A stretch of 64,000 bases of DNA from Tepidanaerobacter acetatoxydans_A. GTDB lineage: Bacteria; Bacillota; Thermosediminibacteria; Thermosediminibacterales; Tepidanaerobacteraceae. The stretch lies in assembly GCA_022840405.1 (NCBI GenBank), contig JALHJR010000004.1, positions 112,601 to 176,600 of the forward strand, written 5' to 3'. The position numbers and the translations under genes were made by a program. Shown piece by piece: positions 32,996 to 42,279 of this stretch (positions are counted from its first letter, which is position 1; the number at the start of each line of letters is the position of its first letter). The notes under the pieces were generated by a model. It was given only the letters and a program-made list of their open reading frames with translations. It was not told where the DNA came from and made no database searches.

Positions 32996-35017
32996 CTATA
33001 TGCAGATTTTTGTTTCCAATGACTTTTTTAGATTTTTATACTCAGGCAGCAGAAGATATTTTTTTTCTAAAATTTGATTTGCTAATTTTTGTGTGGTTTT
33101 AAGAATTTCTATGTTATCAATAAAACTGGCAAATTTAAATTCAAAAAATCCATGCTGCTTAACCCCTAAAAATTCTCCGGGGCCTCTAAGCTCCAAGTCC
33201 TTTTGTGATATTTTAAAGCCATCATAGCAGTTCATTAGATAATCCAATCTTTCCCTCGCAGTTCCTTGATTAGAACCTGATATTAAAATACAGTAAGACT
33301 TTAAAGAACTTCTGCCAACCCTCCCTCGTAATTGATGAAGTTGAGCAAGCCCAAATCTTTCGGCATTTTCAATTATCATCAAAGTAGCAAGTGGAACATC
33401 AACACCAACTTCCACAACTGTAGTTGCTACAAGAACTTGGATTTTTTTTAATAAAAATCGATTTAGCATCTTATCCTTTTCATCCTGCTTCATTTTACCA
33501 TGCAACATTCCGATTTGTAAGTATGGATACTCTTGTCTTAAGTATGCAGTATGTTGTTCAACATTAATTATTTCTAATTCATTTTCCTCAACTGCCGGAC
33601 ATACCACATAAACCAAATGACCCTTTTTAACTTCTGAAGCCATAAAATCATATACTCTTTTTCTCATAGAATCGTTTACTACATAAGTATCCACCTTCTG
33701 CCTGCCTGCCGGCAATGTATCAATAACGGAAATATCTAAATCGCTGTATAGTGCCATAGCAATCGTTCTGGGTATAGGAGTAGCACTCATTACTATAACA
33801 TCTGGACAATGACCTTTTTTTACCAGATTTTCTCGTTGTTTTACTCCAAATCGATGCTGTTCATCAGTAATAATCATTCCCAGTTTTTTAAACTCTACAT
33901 CTTCTTGTATAATTGCATGTGTCCCTACTAAAACATCTACAGTCCCATTTTTCAGTTTTAAGAGAAGTTTTTTTCGTTCTTTTTTGGCAAGCCCTCCTTT
34001 TAGCATGTCTACATTTATATCAAATGGACTGAGAAATCGTTTCAGTATATTATAGTGTTGTTCTGCTAAAATTTCCGTAGGAGCCATCATAACACCTTGA
34101 AAACCATTTTTTGCCGACAGATATAATGCAGCACACGCTACTACAGTTTTACCTGAACCAACATCACCTTGGATAAGTCTACTCATAATATACTCACTTT
34201 TAAGGTCTTTTATAATATCTTTTAAAACCTTTTCCTGGCCGGAAGTAAGAGTAAAAGGGATTTCTGATAAAAAAGGTCCTAGATCAATGGTATTATATCT
34301 GTTTTTGCGTTTTTCAGATTTTAAATAATATCTAGATAAATTTACACCTAATTGAAATAATAATAATTCTTCAAATATAAACCTTTCTCTCGCTTTTTCC
34401 AACATTCTAAAGTTTTGCGGAAAATGAATGTTTTTTATTGCTTCTTCCAGCGATAGTAAATTATACCTGCTTAATATATCATTCGGTAGTGTTTCTTCTA
34501 AACCGGAAAATTTTTCTATGGCATTTTTAACTGTATTTCTGACAAAATTTTGAGAAATGCCTTTAGATAGCGGATAAATTGGCCGAATTCTTTCAATTTT
34601 AGCATTGCTACCCTTGTCAAATTTTATCCATTCAGGACTAGCAATCTCGTAAATACCAAAGTTCTTTTTAATTTTCCCTATTAATAAAAGCCTTTGATTA
34701 GGATAAAAACTTTTTTCTACAAATGGTTGATTAAAAAATACGGCATAACCTTTATTTTGACCGTCAGTAATCGGAAGCTTTGTTATATAGATACCTGTTC
34801 GCGTTTTCCTGCTCACAGCAGAACCTGTAACAATACATGGAAAAACTCCAGTTTCGTCCTCTGTCCCCTGCTTAAATGTCAAAGGTGACATATCCTGGTA
34901 ATCTCTTGGAAAATAAAACAAAACATCTCTAATAGTGTATATCCCTAATTTGGAGAGCAGTTTGGCTCTTGCCGGGCCAATGCCTTTAATATTTTTTACA
35001 TCAGATGATACATCCAT
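32996..35017 (-). CDS. recG: ATP-dependent DNA helicase RecG
   Basis: A superfamily 2 helicase that remodels stalled forks and Holliday junctions, about 673 residues. The wedge/OB domain occupies about 55-150. Walker A is GDVGSGKTVVA, then ITDEQHRFGVKQR (DEQH box) and the C-terminal LRGRVGRS (motif VI). AAGGTG is 8 nt before ATG 35017; nearer in-frame starts at 35023 and 35026 are too close to it. It follows fakA by 13 bp in an asp23-fakA-recG operon, as in many Firmicutes. Confidence 0.97.
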   Translation of the reverse strand: MDVSSDVKNIKGIGPARAKLLSKLGIYTIRDVLFYFPRDYQDMSPLTFKQGTEDETGVFPCIVTGSAVSRKTRTGIYITKLPITDGQNKGYAVFFNQPFVEKSFYPNQRLLLIGKIKKNFGIYEIASPEWIKFDKGSNAKIERIRPIYPLSKGISQNFVRNTVKNAIEKFSGLEETLPNDILSRYNLLSLEEAIKNIHFPQNFRMLEKARERFIFEELLLFQLGVNLSRYYLKSEKRKNRYNTIDLGPFLSEIPFTLTSGQEKVLKDIIKDLKSEYIMSRLIQGDVGSGKTVVACAALYLSAKNGFQGVMMAPTEILAEQHYNILKRFLSPFDINVDMLKGGLAKKERKKLLLKLKNGTVDVLVGTHAIIQEDVEFKKLGMIITDEQHRFGVKQRENLVKKGHCPDVIVMSATPIPRTIAMALYSDLDISVIDTLPAGRQKVDTYVVNDSMRKRVYDFMASEVKKGHLVYVVCPAVEENELEIINVEQHTAYLRQEYPYLQIGMLHGKMKQDEKDKMLNRFLLKKIQVLVATTVVEVGVDVPLATLMIIENAERFGLAQLHQLRGRVGRSSLKSYCILISGSNQGTARERLDYLMNCYDGFKISQKDLELRGPGEFLGVKQHGFFEFKFASFIDNIEILKTTQKLANQILEKKYLLLPEYKNLKKSLETKICI

Positions 35018-35030
35018 AAACATCACACCT

Positions 35031-36698
35031 TTACTCTACTGAAACAATGTAATAATATAAGTTCTGCCCTCCAAAATAATATTCTATATCGAAATCCTTA
35101 TATTTTTCTGCTAAGATTTCTACCGTCTTTTGTATTGAATAATCATCTATATCGGCTCCATAGTAGATTGTAATTATCCCATCCTGTCTACCTTCAGTCA
35201 TAAGAGCTACCAATTTGAAAATTACTTCCTCTTTTTCTTTTCCGGTTATTAACAAATCGCCATCCTTTATTCCTAGAATATCTCCTTTTTTAATTTTATT
35301 ACCGTTCCACTCAGTATCCCTAACCGCATAAGTCACCTCTCCGGAAACTACATTTTTAATATTTCGCTTCATGTTTAAAATATTTTCTTCTACTGAAAGC
35401 TCCGGATTAAAGGCAAGTAAAGCTGAAATACCTTGTGGAATCGATTTTGTCGGGATTACATAAATATTCTTATTAGATAAACTCTTTGTTTGTTCGGCAG
35501 TTAGTATTATATTTTTGTTATTCGGCAGTATAATAATATTATCAGAGGAGTTTTTTTCTACTGTTGATAGGATATCTTCAGTACTGGGATTCATCGATTG
35601 ACCACCTTCGATGATATCTGCACCCATGCTTTTAAGAATTTCATTTAAGCCTTTACCTTGAGATACTGCAGTTACACCTATATTTTTCTTGCTTATCTTG
35701 AAATCTTCCAGATGTTCAATATGATTTTCCCTATCATCTTCATTTGAACCGTTTATAATTTCACGATGCTGTATTTTCATGTTATCGATTTTTATTTTTG
35801 AAAGTTCTCCCCACTTCAAAGAGCAACTCAAAACTTTATCAGGGTTATTTGTATGAATATGAATTTTAACCAATTCATCCATACCTATAACTATCATTGA
35901 ATCTCCTAAATTAGACAATTCGCTTTTTATCGATTCTATATCAATTTCTTTTCCGGTAATAAAAAGTTCAGTACAATACATATATTTAATTTCTTGACCT
36001 AGTTCTTTATTATGGTGCATCCCTTCATTAATGGTCTGCAAATTTTGTTCTGATGAGGAAAAATCAAGATCAAGGTTTGGATTTTTTATTGTTTCATAAA
36101 AACCTTTTAATAAAAATAAAAGTCCTTTTCCTCCTGCATCTACAACTTTTGCCTCTTTTAGTGCTTTAAGCATCTCCGGAGTCTTTTCTAACACTTTTTC
36201 CCCATATATCAACGTGTTTTGAAGTATTGTTTCGAAATTATTATTACGCTTTGCTTCAAAAATCATTCTATCGGCAGTTTCCCTGGCTACTGTCAATATC
36301 GTTCCTTCTACCGGTCTCATTACGGCTCGATAAGCTGCATCGACCCCACTTTTATAGGCAACTGCAAGCTCCATTGGTGCAATACTGTTTTTATGTATCG
36401 GTATGGCTTGGGCAAAGCCTCTAAAAAGTTGAGATAATATAACCCCGGAGTTTCCTCTTGCGCCCATTAAAGAACCCCAAGCTGCAGCATCAGCAATTTT
36501 TTTTAAGTTATTCGATGATATTTTTTCTAGTTCCTTTACAGCTTGATCCATAGTTAATGACATGTTTGTTCCGGTATCTCCATCTGGAACTGGAAATACA
36601 TTTAAAGCATCTACAATTTTTTTATTTTGCCTTAAAATAAAAGCAGCATTAATGATGGCTTTTTTTAACACACTGCCATCAATTTTCTCCATAACCAA
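35031..36698 (-). CDS. fakA: DhaL-domain fatty acid kinase subunit FakA/YloV
   Basis: A protein of about 555 residues of the YloV/FakA family. The N-terminal DhaL kinase domain (about 1-200) has FPVPDGDTGTNMSLTM, which coordinates Mg-ATP, and ARGNSGVILSQL. A middle and a C-terminal DegV-like domain follow. FakA phosphorylates fatty acids held by DegV-type FakB proteins so that they enter phospholipids. No fakB is in the window. TTG at 36698 is 9 nt after AGGAGG. The ATG at 36692 is a near alternative; the one at 36716 lies before that site. Confidence 0.92.
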   Translation of the reverse strand: MVMEKIDGSVLKKAIINAAFILRQNKKIVDALNVFPVPDGDTGTNMSLTMDQAVKELEKISSNNLKKIADAAAWGSLMGARGNSGVILSQLFRGFAQAIPIHKNSIAPMELAVAYKSGVDAAYRAVMRPVEGTILTVARETADRMIFEAKRNNNFETILQNTLIYGEKVLEKTPEMLKALKEAKVVDAGGKGLLFLLKGFYETIKNPNLDLDFSSSEQNLQTINEGMHHNKELGQEIKYMYCTELFITGKEIDIESIKSELSNLGDSMIVIGMDELVKIHIHTNNPDKVLSCSLKWGELSKIKIDNMKIQHREIINGSNEDDRENHIEHLEDFKISKKNIGVTAVSQGKGLNEILKSMGADIIEGGQSMNPSTEDILSTVEKNSSDNIIILPNNKNIILTAEQTKSLSNKNIYVIPTKSIPQGISALLAFNPELSVEENILNMKRNIKNVVSGEVTYAVRDTEWNGNKIKKGDILGIKDGDLLITGKEKEEVIFKLVALMTEGRQDGIITIYYGADIDDYSIQKTVEILAEKYKDFDIEYYFGGQNLYYYIVSVE

Positions 36699-36719
36699 TC
36701 CCGAAAACCTCCTCATCTC

Positions 36720-37073
36720 TTACTTTGTTCTGACTCCATGAATTATTACATTGGTTCGGTCAGGTCTAAATCCCAATATATTCTCTAAGATAAAATTTAC
36801 TTTTTCAATTACATTATTAGCAACCTCATGAATTTTTGTACCATACTGAACTATAATATGCAAATCTACTGTAAGCATATCTTCATCAATTTTTACTTCT
36901 ACACCTTTGTGCAGGTTTTCCTTTCCGAGAAGCTCGGTCAAACCATCACTCATTTTTCTCGATACCATTCCAACCAATCCATAGCACTCCATAGCTGCAT
37001 TACCAGCAAGTACAGCTATCACTTCCCTGGATATCTCTATTTCTCCTAAGGAATTTTTAATTATATTCTTCAA
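36720..37073 (-). CDS. Asp23/Gls24 envelope stress response protein
   Basis: A 117-residue Asp23/Gls24 (DUF322, YloU) protein. The core includes GEIEISREVIAVLAG, MECYGLVGM and the C-terminal VNFILENILGFRPDRTNVIIHGV. TTG at 37073 follows GGGAGG by 7 nt, giving the usual family length; the ATG at 37103 would put that site in the gene. It is the first gene of the fakA-recG operon, with a possible -10 TATAAT at 37112-37117. Confidence 0.9.
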   Translation of the reverse strand: MKNIIKNSLGEIEISREVIAVLAGNAAMECYGLVGMVSRKMSDGLTELLGKENLHKGVEVKIDEDMLTVDLHIIVQYGTKIHEVANNVIEKVNFILENILGFRPDRTNVIIHGVRTK

Positions 37074-37171
37074 CTGGCTGCCTCCCTTCAATTCATCATT
37101 CATTTACATCCATTATAATATATTTTTTGTTTTTTTCATAATTAAAAGTTGTTTAAGGTAGGCTTTCCTTA

Positions 37172-37200
37172 TTGCAGTGCTCCCGTTTATATGATAAAAT
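37172..37200 (+). promoter_or_regulatory. Promoter of rpmB
   Basis: TTGCAG (37172-37177), 17-nt spacer, TAAAAT (37195-37200). It leaves a leader of about 100 nt before rpmB. Confidence 0.75.
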
Positions 37201-37310
37201 ACTTTTGGCATATTAAAGAGAATTCCTATGTGGTTGTCAAAGAGCTTAAAGTTGATTTTTTCAGTACATCGGAAAACTAACTATATTGTATTGTACAAGG
37301 AGGTGCAATA

Positions 37311-37499
37311 ATGGCAAAGTGTGAGGTTTGTGGTAAGCTTCCTAGGAAAGGCATACAGCTTAGCCATTCCCATAGAAAATCAAAACGTACATGGGCTCCA
37401 AATATTCGCCGGGTAAAAGCTGATTTAAATGGTCGTACAAAAAGAATCAATGTATGCACCAGCTGCTTGCGTTCCGGAAAAGTAAAAAGAGCCAAATAA
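37311..37499 (+). CDS. rpmB: 50S ribosomal protein L28
   Basis: A 62-residue ribosomal protein, MAKCEVCGKLPRKG at the N-terminus and VCTSCLRSGKV near the C-terminus. The two CxxC pairs make it the zinc-binding type. AAGGAGGTG gives a strong ribosome binding site. It is monocistronic, divergent from the asp23 operon, and ends at a terminator shared with spoVM. Confidence 0.98.
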   Translation: MAKCEVCGKLPRKGIQLSHSHRKSKRTWAPNIRRVKADLNGRTKRINVCTSCLRSGKVKRAK

Positions 37500-37504
37500 A
37501 AATC

Positions 37505-37531
37505 AGCGTGCCGGTTAGCACGCTTTTTTAT
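37505..37531. terminator. Terminator after rpmB
   Basis: AGCGTGC (37505-37511) and GCACGCT (37518-37524) with a T-run. The stop codon of the convergent spoVM (37528-37530) lies in the T-run. Confidence 0.9.
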
Positions 37532-37611
37532 TTTTCCTGGCCAAACAAACCTAGAACAGCTTTAACAAACTTGCTGAGGGTTCTTGGGAGTTTTAATACA
37601 TATATCCGCAT
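37528..37611 (-). CDS. spoVM: Stage V sporulation protein SpoVM (27 aa)
   Basis: A 27-codon gene reading MRIYVLKLPRTLSKFVKAVL followed by GLFGQEK. It matches the pattern of Bacillus SpoVM (26 residues): a short amphipathic helix with the KLP turn near residue 9 and a basic/hydrophobic helix after it. SpoVM sits on the convex face of the forespore membrane and anchors the SpoIVA coat base layer. The neighbourhood of rpmB and rpe is the same as in Bacillus. AAGGGG is 7 nt before ATG. It is too short for ordinary gene finders, so it may be missing from automatic annotation. Confidence 0.93.
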   Translation of the reverse strand: MRIYVLKLPRTLSKFVKAVLGLFGQEK

Positions 37612-37632
37612 TAACCCACCCCTTTCACCATT

Positions 37633-37788
37633 TCATTTAGTGTTACACAAAATCCACCCAAACCAAATTAAAAAACCTCCCATAGCCAGCATCCACACCC
37701 AAGGAGGCAGGCTTACAATTAGTATAACTATTCCAGCTATTGCTGCCGCTAAACCCAGGATTTTCTTTATATCACAGTATCCCCACAT
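37633..37788 (-). CDS. Small two-helix membrane protein, 51 aa
   Basis: A 51-codon frame starting MWGYCDIKKILGLAAAIAGI. Two hydrophobic helices at about 9-28 and 33-47 are separated by the turn SLPPWVW. GGGGG lies 8 nt before ATG, and spoVM begins 21 bp downstream, so the two are probably co-transcribed. Similar short membrane proteins occur beside spoVM in other Clostridia as I recall, but no function is known to me. A role in spore membrane biology is inference from position only. Confidence 0.75.
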   Translation of the reverse strand: MWGYCDIKKILGLAAAIAGIVILIVSLPPWVWMLAMGGFLIWFGWILCNTK

Positions 37789-37867
37789 TTAACCGACCCC
37801 CTACTCACAAATAATTCTCCGTTATTTTATTATATTCCGCATACCATATCAGTGACACTAAATTCCA

Positions 37868-38518
37868 TTAATGAGCTGCCTTTAATTTTTCGATTACATC
37901 CCCCGGATTAGAAGATAGATAAATCGCAGAACCTGCAACCAGTATATCCGCTCCGGCTTTAATTATATCTGGTGCATTCTCCTCATTAATACCTCCATCT
38001 ACCTCAATTAAAATTTCGGGATTCTCTTGCAGAATAATCTTCTTTAAATCCCTGATTTTTTCTAGCATCTTAGGAATAAATTTCTGCCCACCAAATCCAG
38101 GATTCACGCTCATTATAAGAATCATGTATATATCATCAAGTATGTATTGAAGGCTGGATAAAGGTGTCGAAGGGTTTAATGCAACACCTGGTTTTATACC
38201 CTTATTTTTAATATAGTTTACTAGTCTGTTTAAATGTACTGTAGATTCCACGTGGACAGTAATAATATCCGCTCCGGCTTTAATAAAATCATCAATATGT
38301 TTTTCAGGATTTTCAATCATCAGATGGACATCAAACGGAAGATATGTTTTTCCTTTTAAGCTTGATATAACCGGGGGACCAAGGGTAATATTCGGCACAA
38401 AATGCCCGTCCATGACATCTATATGTAAGAGATCAGCTCCACCATTTTCAACTTTTTTAATTTCTTCTGATAAGCAGCAAAAATCCGCTGATAAAATAGA
38501 AGGTGCAACTTTAACCAT
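37868..38518 (-). CDS. rpe: Ribulose-phosphate 3-epimerase
   Basis: A 216-residue TIM-barrel enzyme of the pentose phosphate pathway that interconverts ribulose 5-phosphate and xylulose 5-phosphate. APSILSADF is at the N-terminus, HIDVMDGHFVPN carries the first catalytic Asp and metal ligands, and EVDGGINEEN the second. It is separated from prkC by a terminator. In most Firmicutes rsgA lies between prkC and rpe; here it is absent. Confidence 0.97.
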   Translation of the reverse strand: MVKVAPSILSADFCCLSEEIKKVENGGADLLHIDVMDGHFVPNITLGPPVISSLKGKTYLPFDVHLMIENPEKHIDDFIKAGADIITVHVESTVHLNRLVNYIKNKGIKPGVALNPSTPLSSLQYILDDIYMILIMSVNPGFGGQKFIPKMLEKIRDLKKIILQENPEILIEVDGGINEENAPDIIKAGADILVAGSAIYLSSNPGDVIEKLKAAH

Positions 38519-38576
38519 GAATCAAACCTCTTTCTAAATATTATTTATGGAAAATTAAAATATAACCACATTGTTT

Positions 38577-38606
38577 AAAAAAGATACCGGCGGGTTTATA
38601 CCCGCC
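38577..38606 (-). terminator. Terminator after prkC
   Basis: GGCGGGT (38589-38595) and ACCCGCC (38600-38606), followed on the minus strand by GGTATC and then six U. It separates rpe from the prkC cluster. Confidence 0.85.
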
Positions 38607-38612
38607 TTAGAT

Positions 38613-40475
38613 TTATCGTTCCCCTTTAAAATAAAGCACATCGTCTAACCAGACTTCTATTTCCATCTCTCCGGCTCCTTCTATAGGCACATTCAAGGGG
38701 CTATCTTCGGGAGTATGGTTTTTAAGATAAACAGTACGATTCTTACCCAAATCATCTGACACTACTATCTTTACGGTAGTCTCTGGGGATTCGGAAGAAA
38801 GTAGGATTGGCCCAACTGATATTTCTTTTAATTGAACAGGGCCGCTGCTTATTACAATACTGATAGAACCATTTAGCTCCATAGCCTCATTTGGTTTTGG
38901 GTTTTGCTCAATTACCGTATTTTCCGGTGCTTGATCGGGTTTTTTCGAAACACTGCTGACCGTGATATTTTTCTCTTTTAATAAGGCTTGTGCCTCATCC
39001 AATGTTTTACCCACCAAATTTGGTGCATTTGTTGTTTCAGGTCCTATGCTGACAGTAAAATTAACCGACTCACCCTCTGAAAGGGTAAAGCCTTCTCTGG
39101 GATTTTGGTCTATGATAATGCCCTCAGGTACATCAGGAGAGTTTTCTGGAATTATTCGGCCAGGTTCTAATCCATAGCTGTTTAATAAAGCAATACCTTC
39201 AGCCTCAGTTTTACCGACTATGTTTGGAACTGTAGCCGCTTTAGGGCCTTTGCTTACTACTAAGTCTATAGAAGGATGGGTTGTTTTTACTTTTTGATCG
39301 CCCTTCGGGTCTTGATCTATAACTTGCCCTGCGGGAGCCTTATCAAAAACCCTCTCGGCAATATTAGGTTTTAAGTTTAATTTTTCAAGCTCTTTTACAG
39401 CGTCTTCCTCCTGCCAGCCTATTACATTTGGGACTATAACTTCAGGCACATCAATATATTTTCTCGCTAAAGCCGCTCCAAGATATGAAAAAACCCCAAA
39501 TAATACTACAAGTGAAACAGCAATAGCTAAACCTTTTGCAATATTCTTTGGTTTTTTTCTTATAGGCTTGGAGTTAGAAGTCGATAAGTTATTTTTGAAA
39601 TTATTCATCACCATTGTATGCTCTATATTATCGCTATGCTTGAAATTAATTACTTCTTCGTCTGTTAAAGCCCTCATTAAATCATTCTTTAATATTTTGG
39701 CATTTTGATATCGGTCCCCCGGCGACTTAGCTAAACACTTTTGGACAATCATTTCAAGTTCTTCGGGAAAGCCGGGAATCGTATCGGAAATTAATGCCGG
39801 TCTTTCCTGAATTTGCTTTAAAGCTATGGCTACCGGTGTCTGACCATTAAAAGGTAATTGACCGGTAAATGCTTCATATAATACTATCCCTAATGAATAT
39901 AAATCTGATCTTTCATCCACTATATCACTTTTGGCTTGCTCCGGCGAAAAGTACTGAACCGACCCAAAAACATTATCGCTATTGGTTATGGTTGCTCCAT
40001 CTGCAGCACGGGCAATGCCAAAATCTGTAACCTTTATCCTGCCATCAGATGTTATCATGATATTTTGAGATTTAATATCCCTGTGAATTATTTTATTTTT
40101 GTGTGCACATTCTAAAGCATCACATATTTGTATGCCCATTTCTACTACCTCTGCAGGAGGTATAGGGGCATTTTGTTTTATAAATTGTTTTAATGTGATG
40201 CCTTCTACATATTCCATGACTATATAATATAGCCCATCCTCTTCACCAACATCATAAATTCCTACTATATTTGGATGAGATAAGCTGGCAGCAGCTTGAG
40301 CCTCTCTTCTAAATCGCCTTACGAAATCTTCATCTTCGGCAAAATCCTGCTTTAATACCTTTATGGCTACAACTCTATTAAGTAGATTGCATCTTGCTTT
40401 ATAAACTACGGCCATTCCACCACCGCTGATTTCCTCTAAAATTATATATCGATTTCCCAAAGTTTTTCCTATCAT
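38613..40475 (-). CDS. prkC: PASTA-domain Ser/Thr protein kinase
   Basis: A 620-residue membrane kinase that senses muropeptides or lipid II and controls growth, spore germination and envelope stress. The kinase domain covers about 10-270: glycine loop GGGMAVVY, Lys39 (AIKVL), catalytic HRDIKSQN with Asp133, and DFG at 151-153. One transmembrane helix lies at about 318-340. Three PASTA repeats (about 350-555) follow, with a C-terminal beta-rich extension. It overlaps the prpC phosphatase by 4 bp. The likely substrate IreB is encoded at 5.6 kb. Confidence 0.96.
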   Translation of the reverse strand: MIGKTLGNRYIILEEISGGGMAVVYKARCNLLNRVVAIKVLKQDFAEDEDFVRRFRREAQAAASLSHPNIVGIYDVGEEDGLYYIVMEYVEGITLKQFIKQNAPIPPAEVVEMGIQICDALECAHKNKIIHRDIKSQNIMITSDGRIKVTDFGIARAADGATITNSDNVFGSVQYFSPEQAKSDIVDERSDLYSLGIVLYEAFTGQLPFNGQTPVAIALKQIQERPALISDTIPGFPEELEMIVQKCLAKSPGDRYQNAKILKNDLMRALTDEEVINFKHSDNIEHTMVMNNFKNNLSTSNSKPIRKKPKNIAKGLAIAVSLVVLFGVFSYLGAALARKYIDVPEVIVPNVIGWQEEDAVKELEKLNLKPNIAERVFDKAPAGQVIDQDPKGDQKVKTTHPSIDLVVSKGPKAATVPNIVGKTEAEGIALLNSYGLEPGRIIPENSPDVPEGIIIDQNPREGFTLSEGESVNFTVSIGPETTNAPNLVGKTLDEAQALLKEKNITVSSVSKKPDQAPENTVIEQNPKPNEAMELNGSISIVISSGPVQLKEISVGPILLSSESPETTVKIVVSDDLGKNRTVYLKNHTPEDSPLNVPIEGAGEMEIEVWLDDVLYFKGER

Positions 40476-41230
40476 GTTTTTTCACATCCCACTTTATCCG
40501 CTTTAATTATACCTACAGTAATATTGTCTTCTCCACCTCTTAAATTCGCTTCATCTATAAGCTTTTGAGCGGCTTGTTCAGGTCCTCCTGAACTTAATAC
40601 AATATTTTTAATACTGTCATTTTCCAACATATTTGTCAGGCCATCACTGCACAGAACTATTATATCATTATCTTTTAAATCAAATTCGAGAATATCCGGC
40701 TCTAACAACTCATCTGTGCCTAGTGCCTTTGTAATTATATTTTTCATCGGATGAGTTTTAGTTTCTTCCATAGTTATGCGCCCATCTTCCGCCAATTCCC
40801 ACACAAGAGAATGATCTCTAGTTAACTGTTCTATGTGATTTTCTCTGATTAGGTATGCTCGGCTATCACCTACATGACCAATATACAGATGCCTTCCGTG
40901 AAAAAGTGCTATTGTTATTGTGGTTCCCATTCCTAACAACTCATCATTTTTTGAAGATAGTGAAAATACTTTGTTATTTGCTTTAGATATAGAAGATTTG
41001 AGAATTTCTTTAACTTCTTGAGCACTGCAATCCTCTAACAAATGACTATTTACATATGTAGATACTTCTTCAACAGCAATTTTGCTGGCAATCTCACCTC
41101 CCTGATGGCCTCCCATTCCATCAGCTACTATAAAAAGCTGCGGAAGCTTGCTCCCCTTTTGGGGAAAATAAAACATATCTTCATTATTTAATCTTGCCTT
41201 CCCAACATCACTTTTTATTATACCAATCAT
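40472..41230 (-). CDS. prpC: PP2C-type protein phosphatase
   Basis: A 252-residue Mg/Mn-dependent Ser/Thr phosphatase of the Stp/PrpC group that reverses PrkC phosphorylation. Metal-binding acidic residues are visible in VADGMGGHQGGEIAS, GHVGDSRAY, LCSDGLTN and GGEDNITVGI. It overlaps prkC by 4 bp and follows rlmN by 4 bp, the standard Firmicute order rlmN-prpC-prkC. Confidence 0.97.
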   Translation of the reverse strand: MIGIIKSDVGKARLNNEDMFYFPQKGSKLPQLFIVADGMGGHQGGEIASKIAVEEVSTYVNSHLLEDCSAQEVKEILKSSISKANNKVFSLSSKNDELLGMGTTITIALFHGRHLYIGHVGDSRAYLIRENHIEQLTRDHSLVWELAEDGRITMEETKTHPMKNIITKALGTDELLEPDILEFDLKDNDIIVLCSDGLTNMLENDSIKNIVLSSGGPEQAAQKLIDEANLRGGEDNITVGIIKADKVGCEKT

Positions 41231-41234
41231 AGTT

Positions 41235-42266
41235 TCACCTCACTAGTAAACTTCGCCGAAGCTGTCCGCAGGCTGCGTTTATATCGCTCCCCATTTTCCT
41301 TCGAACAGTTGCTGAAATGCCATTATTTAAAAGTATTTGTTCAAACTTTCGTATTCGGGAGTCATCACTCTTTTTAAATTTTTTACCTTCCACAGGGTTA
41401 AGGGGTATTAAATTTACATGGCATAACAAGTTCTTTAACAAGTTTGAAAGTTCGAAAGCACATTGTTCAGTATCATTTATATCAGAAATCAATATATATT
41501 CAAAAGTAATGCGCCTTTTTGTTTTCATTATATAATATTTACATGCATCTAACAATTGTAAAATTGGATAACGCTCGTTTATTGGCATTAAACTGCTTCG
41601 TATATCATCATTGGGTGCATGTAAAGACACTGCAAGGGTAATCGGTAAACCTTCTTCCGCTAGACGGATAATCTTTGGAACTATCCCGCATGTAGAAACG
41701 GTCAGTCTTCTATAGCTTATATTAAAAGCTAGAGGTGAATTCAAAATCCTTAGAAGTTGTATTAATTCATCATAGTTTAAAAGCGGTTCGCCACTGCCCA
41801 TTACAACCACTCGGCTTACCTTTACGTTGGAATCTTTTTCTATTGCCAGTACCTCGTCCGCCATTTCCCACCAAGCTAAATTCCTCACCATTCCATCTTC
41901 TGTTGAGGCACAAAAAGCACACCCCATGGAACAACCCACCTGGCTAGAGATGCAAGCAGTAGTCCCAAAAGAGTACTTCATTTTTACACTTTCGACCATT
42001 TGTCCATCTTCCAAAGCAAAAACATACTTAGTCGTTTCATCAATTTCCGATTCATATTTTTTATATATATCTATCTTGCCTACATAAGCACAATCCTTCA
42101 ATTTAGCTATTAAGTCCTTTGGCAAATCCGTCATTTTTTCAAATTCAGTTTGTCCTTTATATATCCATTTAAAAATCTGCTTTGCCCTATATACCGGTTC
42201 ACCAAGCTGTCTTATAAATTCTTCCATTTGAGTTAGTGTTAAACTTTTCAAATTGATTTTCTCCAT
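41235..42266 (-). CDS. rlmN: Dual-specificity rRNA/tRNA methyltransferase RlmN
   Basis: A 343-residue radical SAM enzyme that makes 2-methyladenosine at A2503 of 23S rRNA and A37 of some tRNAs. The 4Fe-4S motif is CSMGCAFC at about 113-120. GSGEPLLNYDE is the SAM-binding GEP segment. The C-terminal Cys in DINAACGQL is the residue that carries the transient methyl group. It sits between rsmB and prpC. Confidence 0.97.
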   Translation of the reverse strand: MEKINLKSLTLTQMEEFIRQLGEPVYRAKQIFKWIYKGQTEFEKMTDLPKDLIAKLKDCAYVGKIDIYKKYESEIDETTKYVFALEDGQMVESVKMKYSFGTTACISSQVGCSMGCAFCASTEDGMVRNLAWWEMADEVLAIEKDSNVKVSRVVVMGSGEPLLNYDELIQLLRILNSPLAFNISYRRLTVSTCGIVPKIIRLAEEGLPITLAVSLHAPNDDIRSSLMPINERYPILQLLDACKYYIMKTKRRITFEYILISDINDTEQCAFELSNLLKNLLCHVNLIPLNPVEGKKFKKSDDSRIRKFEQILLNNGISATVRRKMGSDINAACGQLRRSLLVR

Positions 42267-42279
42267 TAAAATATCTCCT

